NCBI GenBank assembly: GCA_001632425.1
Contig: KV425595.1
Coordinates: 1 to 64,000, forward strand
Direction: 5' to 3'
Source of the DNA: Neolentinus lepideus HHB14362 ss-1
Lineage: Eukaryota > Basidiomycota > Agaricomycetes > Gloeophyllales > Gloeophyllaceae
Length of the DNA stretch: 64,000 nucleotides
Below, piece by piece: positions 8,654 through 20,344 of this stretch; the stretch's first letter is position 1, and each line of letters begins with the position of its first letter. A model generated the notes under the pieces. It was not told the origin of the DNA. It worked only from the letters and a program-made list of their open reading frames with translations, and made no database searches. The translations under genes were made by a program, and so were the position numbers.

Positions 8654-11085
8654 TCAGTGTGGAAACAACAGAACTGCAGGTTGACAATACCTCTTCTCTT
8701 CACCCTGAACGAGGCAAGAGATGATTATTTAGCGTGTAACTATGGGCTTGCAAAGAAACATTCCACGCACATTTTCCATCCATGCAATTTGAGCCTTAAG
8801 TTCGGCCAGTCCGAATTTCAACACAACTTTGTATCCAAAGCAATAGTATTTTTGTCCTTCGTGACCCCGGAGAGGTTTCAGCGATGATACTGCCTTAGAT
8901 ATATCGGCATGGACAGTGCACAATGCACGGTATGATTCTAGAAGTTGCCAGTAAGCCCGCAGATCCGAACTCGCCACATCTGTCATGCTCACCAGGTTCA
9001 ACATCATCTGTCCACCGGGGTTTAATGGAGCTACCATCGTAGGTCGTGATGTCGAAAGTTTTGTATCGCACACTGACACCTAGGAAATCTGACTCGGACC
9101 ATTTGGTACAGAGATCGATTGTAAATTCTTGCTCAATTCTGACTTTCCTATCCTAGTTATAATGAATGATCGCAGTACAAGTGAATTCATCCAATTCTTC
9201 CACTCACTTTCGGTACTATGCAATGATATGCCTTAGGCAGGTTCCAAGACCCAGAAGGGCACCGATACTTGCTCTGCTTGCGTGCAATATGCTCTAGGTC
9301 ACTGGGGTCATACCTGATGGAGCCCTTGACACCATATGCGGTCCGCGTCATGCGGGCAGATACAACATGGTCCATGTAGAATGCTACGGCTCCATCAGCC
9401 ACGGCCTTGTTTCTGTCCAAAGGTGCGTTTGGTGGTTTAGGCATCATGAGCGTGAAGACAGAAGTGGAATCTTGCTCACATGTGTCCGTCTGGACGTGAG
9501 ATTTCCGTGCCAGCGCCGCCTAGTTCTCTGCGCAAGCCGTCGAACAGGTAGTCACTGGCAGCGAAACCGCCCACGAAGAGGATCCTCTGTAGCCAGTATT
9601 CCAGGTTTAGGTACCGGATGCAAATGATGAGGGGCATACTTTTATAGATCCACCTGCCCGTCTTTGCTCTTGAATAGCGGCAAGTATAGCTTCCAGGGAA
9701 GGATCGAAGAGACGGGCCATGTCCGTCCTGGGTTCGTAAGATCGTTGTCACGCTCCTCGATAGGGATTCGCTGCCGACGCACCCCGTTAACTTCAGAATT
9801 CCTCTCGAAATCCCGTATTCTGGGTCATTGTCATTCCTAGTTCCAAATCGGATATGTGCTGTCTCGCCAACAGTCTTGAATCTACGCTTCACGGTCTTCT
9901 CGAAGCAATGTACGATATTGTCAATGTCTTGAGGGTCATCATAGATGGAACCCTTGAGCTTGTCTGGCCGGCACGAGTGCCGAGACAAAAATCAGAGCAG
10001 CTGGACCCTCGATGAAAGCGCGTACCGAAAAGGAACGACGATGCTCGTTGATTCACAAAAACAGCTCCTTGTAGACGACCTAATAGAAGGTCAATCCATA
10101 CCATAGGAAGAAAATCTGATCTCACGTACAGCCGGGCGATGCGACTTCCTCTACTTTGATAGGGCGGGTCTCCGTGATGAGATAAGAGCTTAGATCAATT
10201 GTCCCTCCACCTGCATCAACGACCATGATCTTGTTCCCGGTCTGAAAAACACAACTGTTGTCAATATACCGGCGAGGCCGTTACAGCTGACTTGAATCAA
10301 ACCTTGATTATATCAGAGGATAAGCCGTTTTCCAGACAATAATACAGACTCGCTTCTCCTTCAGTCACAAACTGTATCCTGTTTTCGGCGGCGTTCATAT
10401 CAGGCACCAGACCCGCCTGCACGGCGGCTATCCGCATCATTTGCTCCTGCAACCCTCCCCATCCGTTCGGATGTCCCATCACAAAATCGATATCTCCGTC
10501 CAGTGAGCGAAGGAGGGCATCACCAGCTGCGTGTGTAGTTCTGATGTACTCCTTCGCACACTCATAGAGATACATAAGGAAATCAGCAACAATAGTGGTG
10601 ATCGTCGTAAATGCCGGGAGTTGAGGTATGCAGTCATCTCTGACATGAGAAACATTCGAGTTCTTTGGCCGGAGATGAAGCTTGAACCTATACAAGAGAA
10701 CATTGAGGATAGTACCAGGCTGACACTGAAGATACTAACCACTCGACTCGGACCCATTCATTGTCCTCAGCTTCGCCATTTTCATACCGATTTTCTGCTT
10801 CCTGACCAACAGCCTGCAGGACACCGTTTACATCATAATAAAGCACCGATGGAACCTTAGAATCATGTTCGGCGTCGGTCTGGCCTGGAAACCTGATGCA
10901 GACTCGTTAGCAAAAGATGCGCTCCATGAGATCCGGGCGTACTTTGTCACCGTACAAAGCTTGGGCACCTCTCCTGGATCCAAAAGGGTGTATGAGACTC
11001 CGCTGCAAGTCGTCCCAACGTCTAAAGAAAGGACGAGCTTGCGCCTGGGACCCTTGTATGGTTTGCGAAACTGAGCACTGGACAT
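8654..11085 (-). CDS. HSPA12-like Hsp70 family ATPase (copy A)
   Basis: Twelve exons close in phase to 601 residues: 11085-10943, 10892-10740, 10687-10303, 10241-10130, 10079-10026, 9963-9783, 9727-9640, 9586-9480, 9412-9208, 9152-8993, 8937-8771, 8704-8654. The actin/Hsp70 ATPase motifs are present: phosphate-1 D-V-G-T-T-C-S-G-V-S-Y near residue 22, phosphate-2 D-A-G-G-G-T-I-D-L-S-S-Y near 236, and adenosine motif L-F-V-G-G-F-A-A-S-D near 375. No canonical Hsp70 peptide-binding domain or EEVD tail follows, as in HSPA12-type proteins, which are strongly expanded in basidiomycetes. The client is unknown. It lies head-to-head with the coiled-coil gene at 11400, and a TATA-like element sits about 50 bp upstream of the ATG. 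Confidence 0.9.
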
Positions 11086-11399
11086 GAGGATAAGCTATGA
11101 AGAGACAAGTATCGAAGCAGATGGAGCTACCTTATATATGGTCCGGCTAAGCGCACTCGTGACGCGGCTGCCTTATCATTATGACGAACACACATACATC
11201 TGTACTCGTATTAGGCTTCGGCGAAGGATGCACACATATCAATATCAATTCAATAGAAGATTCTCACCAAGGACACCTTTATGAGGGTTTGATTACTACT
11301 CAAGGCCCCTTATCAGTTCGAGATTTGTCAAGGCCATCCTTGATCCGAAAGACGGACTATATATACGTTATGTGGCGGCTTTTCGTTATTCATCGAGAC
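11086..11399. promoter_or_regulatory. Shared divergent promoter, cassette A
   Basis: About 315 bp separate the start codons of Hsp70-like gene A (minus) and the coiled-coil gene (plus). For the minus gene there is TATATAAG at 11131-11140, and for the plus gene TATATATA at 11358-11365. A GAA-n2-TTC inverted pair at 11256-11263 resembles one heat-shock element unit. CCTTATCAG (a GATA-type site) at 11308-11316 recurs in the second cassette at 16695-16703. Confidence 0.5.
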
Positions 11400-12919
11400 A
11401 TGATAGGAATCCGGACTTGTCTGCGTGTGCTGAAAGCTTGTGCTTTTCGTATTCTCCTCGCCCTGATTCCGACCCGTACAGATTCCACGGTGGGTTTCTG
11501 CCGGTCTTCGGACTATGATGAAGAGCGCGGTGACCAGGATGAAGAGGGCGTACTATTGAGAGAAATCCAGCGTAACGGGGTTGGAGGGTCAGGCGCTAGA
11601 TCAGAAAATTCAGGCGATGCAGAGGAATTGAGGAGACTCCTAGAGGAAAGCGAGGAGCTGCTGAAGCATGAGAAGCACAGAGGGAGACAGCTGGATGCCG
11701 ACTGTCGCAGGTTGGCGCAGGAGAAGGAAGCAGAGACCGATCGCATGAAGGGGGACATTGCAGAGCGGGATCGACGTATCCAGGAGCTCGAGACGGAACA
11801 CGCTATGTTCGCAAGACGATACGAAGACCAGAGGAAGTTATTGGAAGCTCGATCGGCGGAACTTCACGTCGCCCAGACGTTCCTCACGAAGGCGGACACG
11901 ATATCTGTCACAGAGGTCAAAAACATGATCAGCGATCTGAACATTGATATTTTCCAGATGTCCGCTACACTAGTGGATGTGCTGGACCTGAGCATGAGAA
12001 GAAAGAATGGAGGAGCAGAAGCGTTGCAGGCCCAAGAGGAAGTCAAAGCCTGGTTGACACCAGACTTTGCTCTCGCCTTGGGCACTGCTGACGATCCATC
12101 TATTTTGTGCACTGCAATTCAAGGTGTTATGTGCTCTTATTGTGACGCTCTCATCAGGAGCTTGCCCCATCACTTCTCAGCAGGCAGAGCGCAGAATAAT
12201 AACACGTACAGAGTGCTGTACCGCGCCATTAAAGAATGTGGTCAGTATCCCATCTTTCGCAGTTGATGCATTGAGTGAGACGGTGTACTATAGAACCCCA
12301 AGCCGTAGCAGGTCGCTGGCGCTCTCTAACTCGTGAACACCTACGACGAGCAGGAAATAGCGAGGAAGCTGAATATGAATCCTTCCTTTCGGAAGTATTC
12401 ACAGCGATCCAGCTCCTTTGCGCCGCAACAGGCTGCATCGAGTTCTCGTCATCGATTGGCCAGACCGCACAACACAATATAGGCGGTATTATCCAACTTG
12501 CCCTGCACCTACGGAACGTGATGGGGGAGAAGATCACTTCCTGTGATTTCAAGACACTGCTGGTAGATCCGGGGAGGCCATTTGAAAGTGGATGGATGGA
12601 AGAGGATGGAGCAGACACATCAGAGAATCAAGGGTATCTGAGCGATTCTCGGGTAATATGCACCACGGAACTGGGCCTCTTGCGCAGCGAAAGAATAAGC
12701 ACAGAGGACGGACAGACAAAGGACAATGAAGACGTGATCATGAAGCCGAAAGTAGCCTTGCAAACGCTCCTCCAAGCTCCGCCGATCCAGACACCCCCGG
12801 CAAGGCGTAGGAGACGCAGAAAGTCAGACAGCAGCTCCCGCCGAGCTTCTTCGCCCACGGAAGGTGCTTCACGGGAGGAATGGAGAAGCCATACAGGATT
12901 CGCAGGTGGATGTCGTTGA
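11400..12919 (+). CDS. Coiled-coil protein of unknown function, family member 1 (C-T-T-E-L-G-L family)
   Basis: Two exons, 11400-12240 and 12294-12919, are joined by a 53-nt phase-1 intron (about 488 residues). A heptad-like Glu/Arg/Leu-rich coiled coil is followed by T-F-L-T-K-A-D-T-I-S ... D-L-N-I-D-I-F. A helical block comes next (D-P-S-I-L-C-T-A-I-Q-G). Directly after the intron is E-P-Q-A-V-A-G-R-W-R-S-L-T-R-E-H-L, and near the end C-T-T-E-L-G-L and M-K-P-K-V-A-L-Q-T-L-L. The same order occurs at 16815, 41834 and 55576, so it is a local four-member family. I do not recognise a described domain. The start is uncertain: in-frame ATGs exist at 11181, 11370 and 11400, and 11400 was taken because of the TATA box at 11358. 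The tail is basic. Confidence 0.78.
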
Positions 12920-14032
12920 AGTGTAATCGACAAAACATCTGAGCTCGCTGGGAGTCCTCTCGACAAGCCTGTTGCGTTTTGTAATGTTGTTTGGTGTCCT
13001 GCATTGACTGTGTTTCTACTACGATGGTCCGAATTGACGTACGTTTTTGTATACATAGCAAAGAAACACAGTTTATCATCGCCAAGACTATCTGGAGTCG
13101 GAGCGTGGACTGGACATCGACATTATTGTTTTTTTGTTCCGAAGCTTCATCTTCATCGATCACGGTCCGAGGAACGGCAAAGGAAACGTGAACACAACAT
13201 TAGTCGACAACGGTCAGTCTTGGAATTGAGAAGGCTGTTGCTCGGCGTAGCCAGGCCTTAGTGTCATCTCATCAATAATGTGAAAGAGAAACATCTCGTC
13301 ACGGTGTCTGTCCCACGAGACTAGTCGATATATCCAGCTTCTTTCGTTGTCGCTTGGCGTCATCCGAGTGTGTAGGTTATATGAATTCGTGCGACGACCA
13401 CGTCGAAGATCCAAGATGCTGAATACAACATCTGAACCATACACCCTCCGAGTCCCAGCTTTGCGTACGCATGGGACTGATGAACCCAGCGCCCTCTGCG
13501 TACTGCCGCAGCCTGAGGCTGAGGGGGGAAGCTCGGGTCAGTTGCTCGCCTACTAAGTCTTTTTTAGGAGACGCGTACCAAGTCTAGAATTTGCCATTCA
13601 CCTTCTGTTGATATCCGTGATACATGACTGGATCTGGTCACGCATCAATGTGGAAAGTAATGACCGGTGCGCATCGCATCTTGTGCCATATATGTGTATG
13701 CCAGTGAATGCTCGAGGCTTGCAAGTGGAGTCAGTTCCCTATGTGCTGTATGATTCTACGAAACAAAATGTCTCCATCACGTTGGCTCAAGCCTCAGGCC
13801 TGCAAGTTTGTCGGCAGAATCAACAGTCATATGCAAGTGAGACTCGTTCCAGGATCGTAAATTGCCTTAGACTTATAGCTAGATTTGTACTGCCATCCCA
13901 ATATACATCACACTGTTGGTCAAGCTATGAACTTTGGGCACCAGAGCACAATGATGCCGCCGGGACCGCAGCCTAGTCCTCATGATACACAATGGTCACT
14001 GGACTTCTGGATATACGACTGCGTCAAAGCGG
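12920..14032. other. Spacer between cassettes A and B
   Basis: Apart from the decayed SDR fragment at 13440-13640 there is no supported gene. It carries the 3' flank of the coiled-coil gene and of Hsp70-like gene B. Confidence 0.5.
13440..13640 (+). pseudogene. Decayed 3' fragment of the SDR gene
   Basis: This stretch matches the last exon of the SDR gene in patches and in order. GAACCCAGCGCCCTCT matches the copy at about 7714. GCCTGAGGCTGAG then GAAGCTCGGGT matches about 7768-7795. TTCTGTTGATATCCGTGATACATGAC matches the SDR stop-codon region at about 7960-7988. Several deletions and frameshifts separate the patches. It precedes Hsp70-like gene B exactly as the SDR gene precedes Hsp70-like gene A, so it marks one edge of a tandem segmental duplication. 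Confidence 0.65.
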
Positions 14033-16439
14033 TTATTGTTGAAGGAATAATGTATCATACCTCTTTTCGACACCCTGATGAGTGCAAACGGTCAATGATC
14101 AGCCTGTTATCGTCCAGGGTAGTAGGCAGCAAACTCTACTTACGTCCTCCGTCCATCTCATATGAGCTTTGAGCTCCGTAAGTCCAAAATTCAACACGAT
14201 CCTAAAGTGAAATTGATAGTAAAGTTGACCACTCGGGCCTCGCATAGGCTTCAGGGATCTTGCTGCCTGTGATACATTGGCGTTGATGGTGCAAAGTGTG
14301 TGATATGATTCTAACAATGGCAGGTTAGTTCGTGAATCCTTCAGAATCTTGCCTCGGCGGTTCACCAGGATCGACGTCAGTCCACTGCGGGTCAACAGAA
14401 TCGCCACTATAGGTAGTGATGGTGACCGAAATAGAGATTACAGTATTCAGCGTCGCCGACTCTCTAAAGAAGTCCTCAGAATATTCTTCTTCGGTATCGA
14501 TTTTGCTCCCCTAGAGAAATAACGAATCTCAGAACGTACGGACAGATCAGAAACTGCTGCGTACTTTGGAGACTATGCAGAGGTATGCGTCAGGCAACAT
14601 CCGGCGTCCCGAAGGTTGGACGAAGATCTTCCGCAACCGTACCATATGACTCAATTTGCTAGGATCGTAGCTTCTGGTACCCTCAACACCATATGTTATT
14701 CGAGCCACCCGTTTCGACACAACATGGTCCAGGTAGAAAGCTAGTGCACCGTCGGCAACTGCCTTATTACTGGCCACGAAAACAATTTATCCGTAGTGAC
14801 GACGTGGTGAAGGAAGTAGGATCATAGGAACTTACGTGTATCCGTCAGGACGGGAGATTTCGACGCCAATGCCTGCCAGTTCTCCGCGCAATTTGCCGAA
14901 CAGGTAGTCGTTGGCAGCGAAACCCCCGACTAAGAAGATTGTCTGTAGTGAAGGTTAAGTATAAACTAGACTGTCCATGCTGAGAGCTTAACCTTTATAT
15001 CTCCCCCTTCCCGCCTTTGCTCTTGGATAGCGTCCAACATGGCGTCCAACGAGGGGTCAAAGAACCCTGATACCTCTTTCCTGATCCAGATACTACTTGT
15101 CAACAAGACCAAAATAGAAAATGCGAAAGATCTACCCAGTTAGCTTCAAAACGCCTTTCGAGATACCGTACTCTGGATCATTATCATTCCTTGATCCGAA
15201 GCGGATATGGACTGTCCCAGTGGATGCCTTGAATATGCGCTTCACAGTCTTCTCGAATGACTGCACAATATTTTCTATCTCTTGGGGATCATCGTATATG
15301 GAGCCCTTGAGTTTCTCTGCTTGGCGCATAGCACCGCGTGAACATAAGTTAGGATGCACCAAGGCAGGGACCGCACCCAAAAGAAAAGTAGACGCTCGGT
15401 CGTTGACGAAACTGGAGCCTTGCAAACGGCCTAGGGCAATGTCACAGAGAGTTGCCGACGCGATTGTGGGTTACTTACAGCCGGGAGCCGCAACTTCTTC
15501 CGCTCTGACAGGCCCAATCTTCGTGATACGATAAGAGCTGAGGTCGATGGTCCCTCCACCTACATCCACAATCATGATCTTATTATCAGGCTAAGAAGAG
15601 ATGGGATCTGTCAAAAGCACAGAACGAGAGGTTACGCAAATCCGACCTTGATGACATCGGACGATAGGCCGTTCTCCAGACAGTAGTACAGGCTGGCTTC
15701 CCCTTCCGTCACGAATTGAATCCTTTTTTGGGCAGCTTCCATATCAGGGACTAGTCCAGCATGGACGGCTGCCTTCCGCATTCGCTGTTGCTGTGGGCCA
15801 CCCCAGCCGTTAGGATGTCCCATTACAAAATCTATATTCCCCTCCAATGACAGGAGGAGCGCATCACCAGCTGCATGGGCAGTTCTGATATAGCCCTTTG
15901 CACAGCTGAAAAGATATGCCAGAAAATCAGCGAAAACGTCGATAATGGTCTTAAGCACCGGGAGTCGAGGTAGCTGGTCGTCTGTGATATGAGGAGCGTT
16001 CATACGGTTTGGCCTAAGATGCAACTTGAACCTGCATATGGAATCGTCACTGGCGCTTATACCAAGGGCAGAAAGCAAACGTGCCATTGAACTCGAATCC
16101 AATCATTATCCTCCGCTTCTCCACTTTCGCGCAAGTTCTCCGCTTCTTGGCCAACTGCTTCGACGACACCATCGACATCGTAGTAAATGATGGAAGGTAT
16201 CTTGGAGTCCCCTCCAGACTTTGTCTGACCAGGATACCTTAAGAAATTACGGTCATTCAAGAGGGAAAGCCAGCCTTGCGCAAGTCGTACGTCGTCACAG
16301 TGAATATCTTTGGAATTTGCCCAGGGTCCAAAATAGTGTACGATATCCCACTGAACGTCGTACCGATATCCAAGGCAAGTACGAGCTTGCGACTAGAGCC
16401 GTCGTACGGTTCCCGAAATTGGGACTGAGTGAGCAGCAT
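14033..16439 (-). CDS. HSPA12-like Hsp70 family ATPase (copy B)
   Basis: Twelve exons at positions equivalent to copy A give 596 residues: 16439-16291, 16237-16085, 16031-15647, 15590-15479, 15430-15377, 15319-15136, 15080-14993, 14942-14836, 14769-14565, 14510-14366, 14310-14144, 14074-14033. Motifs include D-I-G-T-T-F-S-G-I-S-Y, D-V-G-G-G-T-I-D-L-S-S-Y and F-L-V-G-G-F-A-A-N-D. Eight exons have exactly the length of their counterparts in copy A, confirming tandem duplication. Sequence divergence is large enough that the event is old. Intron 2 starts with GC (TG|GCACGT) where copy A has GT, so it may be spliced inefficiently. An upstream in-frame ATG exists, but 16439 was chosen by homology with copy A. 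Confidence 0.9.
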
Positions 16440-16814
16440 GACAGAGGACTGTAGTAAATCTGCCACGCGGAGAGCGGTCTGTTTGTAGGGGGAAGAGTGG
16501 GAAAACAAGGGATTCTCGCGAGCAATGTATCTTATAGACCGTGGGGGTCCATGTGGCGCTGCTGCATCATGGCGAGCGCCCACAGAGCAGGGACCCCTGC
16601 TGGACTTCAACGCAGATAAGAACTGAATGTGAATTGAATAGAACCCCACCGGTGCTAGTACCGATATGACAATTCTTTCGCCACCCAAGGACCTCCTTAT
16701 CAGGCTTGCTGGTAGAAGTAGAGCATCCGCAGTAAAATTTGTAGGCATATACTAACGACCCTGGGGTTGCTCCTGCATCCTTTCATCCTATTGACGAACC
16801 TCTCAGAGGTTACG
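16440..16814. promoter_or_regulatory. Shared divergent promoter, cassette B
   Basis: About 375 bp lie between the start codons of Hsp70-like gene B and its coiled-coil partner. A TATAAG element on the minus strand lies at 16531-16540. CCTTATCAG at 16695-16703 matches the site in the first cassette at a similar distance from the plus-strand start (112 versus 84 bp). Confidence 0.45.
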
Positions 16815-18264
16815 ATGTCCGGTTTCTGGTCTTTAGGCATCATAGGAAGACACGAATGGAGTCAAACATTCACGTCGAGACATGGCCAAACTGTTGAAAT
16901 GGCAGGATCGTACCATGCACCCGTGGATCAAAGAGTTTTCGAGGAGTTGAGGGAAGCAGTGAGGGAAGCAGTAAGGGAAGCAGCAAGGGATCGCGATGCA
17001 ATGATAGAGCACGAGAATCGAAGACGAGTGGAGACAGAATCCGCACTTGTCCAGCTACACCAGCTACAACAAGAAAAGGAGAGAGATGTTGGTCGGTGGA
17101 GGGAGGCCCTTATGAGCCGCGATAGCAAAATCGCAGAACTGGAGACGCGCTGCACTAGTTTGGGGAGACAGTTGGTGGAACGGGACAAACTCCTAGAGGC
17201 TCGCACGACAGAACTCCAGGTCGCGCAAACGTTTCTGGCAAAGACGGATACAAGATCCGCCACCGAGATCAAGAATATGGTCAGCGATCTCAATGCCGAT
17301 GTCTTCCAGATGGCGGCCACAATAGCTGATAACGTGGATTTCGGAAGGAGAGCTGAACAGTGGCGAGCGGACACGACTGAAGCACATAATAGTGTTCAAC
17401 GCTGGCTGGGGCGCGACCTCGCTTTCGAATTGGGAAGAACAGACGATTCTTCTATCCTACAGATTGCGCTGCAAGCTGTCATATGCTGCTGTTGCAACGA
17501 CATTGTTAGCGGCTGGCCTGTCAATGTGGGGGAAGAACAGGTTCTCGAAAATACGACATATCAGAGGACCTACCACAGCATCCGAAAGTACCGTTAGTAC
17601 TTCCCCTTGCCAGACCTGGATATTAGGACTAATACGGATCCCAACAGAGCATCAGGCCGTGGCAGGTCGCTGGCGCTCCCTCGCCCGCGAGCACCTGCGA
17701 CGATGGGGCACAGGAGATCAAGCAGAATCGCAGTATTTTCTAGCACACGCTCGGGAAGGGATCCAGTCTGTATGTGCAGCCACTGGTTGCGTCAGCGCTG
17801 CGGAACTACAGGATTTGATTCATCGCGCCAGTCATGACAACTTGACCGCAATAATCCAACTAGCTCTTCGTCTACGGAATACGCTCGGAGAAGAAGTCAC
17901 GTCCTGCGATTTTGGGACATTGCTATATGCTTCGGGGCACCTCGTCGATCCTCGATGCATGGAGGACGATGAAGGGCAACCGTTAAGGCACAATGATTCT
18001 CCCGTGTTGTGTACCACAGAGCTGGGCTTGATACGGAAGGAGGAAATTGACATGGAGGATAATGAAGCGGAGGTCAGCCAAGATGTGATCCTCAAGGCCA
18101 GAGTAGCGCTAGTTTCGCTCCTGCGATCCTCACAGGCACAGACGCAAACGATGGGGAGGGGTTACGCCAGGAAGTCCAAGAAACAGGGAAAGAGTCCCAA
18201 TCAAAACTTAGGAGCAGGCGCAGCTTTACAGGGAGTGTCCAAGTCCAAGGATAATCATGTGTAA
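16815..18264 (+). CDS. Coiled-coil protein of unknown function, family member 2
   Basis: Exons 16815-17592 and 17648-18264 (phase-1 intron, 55 nt) give 464 residues. ATG 16815 has A at -3 and was preferred to the in-frame ATG at 16767. The coiled coil covers about residues 35-135 and includes a repeated R-E-A-V pattern. It is followed by T-F-L-A-K-T-D-T-R-S ... D-L-N-A-D-V-F, then S-S-I-L-Q-I-A-L-Q-A. After the intron comes H-Q-A-V-A-G-R-W-R-S-L-A-R-E-H-L, and near the end C-T-T-E-L-G-L and L-K-A-R-V-A-L. It is closest to member 1 at 11400 and has the same divergent partner, so both arose by cassette duplication. No known domain was recognised. The C-terminal tail is basic and low-complexity. 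Confidence 0.82.
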
Positions 18265-18766
18265 GTGCGTTTTCCAAAGTACACGGCATGCCTAGAGCGA
18301 AGGCCGAAGGACACGACATATATATACGCTCCGGTTGACCTCAATGTCTCCTGTATATTGCCTAGTTATCAGTAGTGTGCTGTTTCAGATATGGCCATAC
18401 ACATGCACCTTTCTATGCATAAAGTTGACGTCGGACATACCTGTTCTATTTGAGTTGGCTGCAAAGGTGCTAATGCGTTCTATTTGTTCCGAACTCGATG
18501 GCGTTTAGAATCCCACAATAGAACTCATCAAAGTCCAGTAAGATCTATGGGCGAACATATATACCCTGCAACAGATCGTTCTCGCGTCGTCGTTGTGGAA
18601 GAGAACATATCGTGAGTGTCTCTGAGTCTGACTCCAGGCCGGTCTGGCCCGCAAGGCCAGTCGATATTTCCTGCTCTTGTCTTTGCGGCGCCCATGTGCA
18701 TCGCGGAGACGTGGCTGTCGATGCGACGACCGATCCTGAAATTCAAGACAGAAATCCAAGAGGAAA
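18265..18766. other. Intergenic
   Basis: No supported gene was found. A TATATATA run at about 18319-18327 lies in the 3' flank of the coiled-coil gene. The region presumably carries the promoter of the zinc-finger gene at 18767. Confidence 0.4.
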
Positions 18767-20209
18767 ATGATGCAAAACACGACCCTCCAGCCTCCGACCT
18801 TTGCGTGCCGATGGGATTGGTGCCGGGCCACGTTCTCGTCCAACAAGTCCCTTGTCGATCATGTCACGGAAGACCATATCAAGACTGCCAAACCTGTGAA
18901 GAGGAGGGAACTGCCCTTGATACAGCGAGCAGAGGAAGGAACCAGTGGTCTGACGGGTGAGTTTCCTTCATACAAGACAGGAGGAGAGGAATGTGGCACT
19001 CATTTTCCGAGTCCTGTGTTATTCAAAACATACTGACTTCGCTGATTTTTAGACAGTCTACTCGGCAGTACCGGACAGTCCTCCTCGCAAACTATTGATT
19101 CTGCATCTGCCGCTGCTCTATTCCATGAGCCCTCACCGGTGGTGACTATTCGCACCCCTTCGCCCTCCCGCGCCTACCACTCTCCAGCATTGACACCCCC
19201 ATTCAGCACTCCCCCTCGTGCAGTACAGAATCAACGGTCTCCTGGACTGACATTCAGCCACTATGTCACTCAGTCATCTCCGGCTGTAACACCGTCGGCC
19301 CCCTCCGTATCTGAATCCCCGGCTCTCACCAATTTAGTGGCGAATGCGATCAATGATTTTTCCTCCAGTGTACCTGGCCGTCAGTCGCGCGGGTCCCCCG
19401 TGGCTAAGCGTCAGGCCTCGGATACGAGCTCTTCCTCCCCTAGCATGGCATCAACACCATCGCATGCTATAAATACAGATAGCCCCGCCATTCCCAACGT
19501 GTCCGGGCACAGTGTTGGCGAGATCCCAACGTCCCATATGGCCCCTGACTCGATAGATTTCAGCATTAGTACCACATCCTCACAAGATGTTGAAAGTCAG
19601 TTGACGCAAGGATTTGATGTTCATCAAATACCATCGCAATCGTCATCACAATTACAACTCGAGGGCCAGAACGTGCAGTCTCCACGACCTGCAGCCTTAT
19701 CCCCCGCATACCAGATCCGCACGCAGGCTTGGTATCAGTCCCATTCCCATCCTTCGAGTTCCTTCGCTGTGCAAAGTCCGAGCCATTCAGTACACCAACA
19801 AAAGAAGCTTCAAGGTCACATCCAGGCTCATTCACATCCGCACCACCCATTTACATTTCCTTTCCGCTCGAGTAACATGAGGATATCTCCTGGACCGTCT
19901 ACCCACGCCAGCGGGGAAGGCACGAGCTCCCGGCCTCTTTCCGCCTTGGGAGAGAGACACGGTATCATCGTCCACCATGTCCACCACAATCACCGGCATG
20001 ACCATCCACACTCACAGCTGATGTCGGATGAGTCAGGTGCTTCAACTCCCTCACAGTCGTCCACCCGTCTGCATGATGACGAACAAGTCACCCAAGCTGT
20101 CACAGGGAATGACTCACAACAGAGCTTGCCGCTGCATCTCCAGCTGCAGACGCAGGCGCCTTATCAGAGTCAGCCGGAGAGCCAAAGTACCAACAGCGAC
20201 CGTCAATGA
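18767..20209 (+). CDS. Single C2H2 zinc-finger protein with Ser/Pro/His-rich tail
   Basis: Exons 18767-18956 and 19053-20209 (96-nt intron, phase 1) give 448 residues. A C2H2 finger lies at the very N-terminus: C14-x4-C19-x12-H32-x4-H37. The remaining chain is disordered, rich in S, P and T, with a His cluster (V-H-H-V-H-H-N-H-R-H-D-H) around residue 370 and a Gln/Ser-rich end. A C2H2 finger with a long disordered tail suggests a nuclear DNA- or RNA-binding regulator, but one finger alone rarely gives sequence-specific DNA binding. The target is unknown. The gene converges with the fucosidase gene, whose stop is 136 bp away. Confidence 0.72.
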
Positions 20210-20344
20210 CACATTAATTGCTCAGACTGAAGTTAGTGTCTGTAAGCGAGCGTACATGTCAGGAATGTCTCATATTTTTATTGCTTCGTGTCGTATGTAC
20301 GATTATAACGGCTTCAAATTCATCATTCTCGTCTTTATTGCTAC

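Noticed and set aside
11181..11399. In-frame upstream extension of coiled-coil member 1
   Set aside because: It would start before the TATA box at 11358 and adds a segment with no counterpart in the other three family members.
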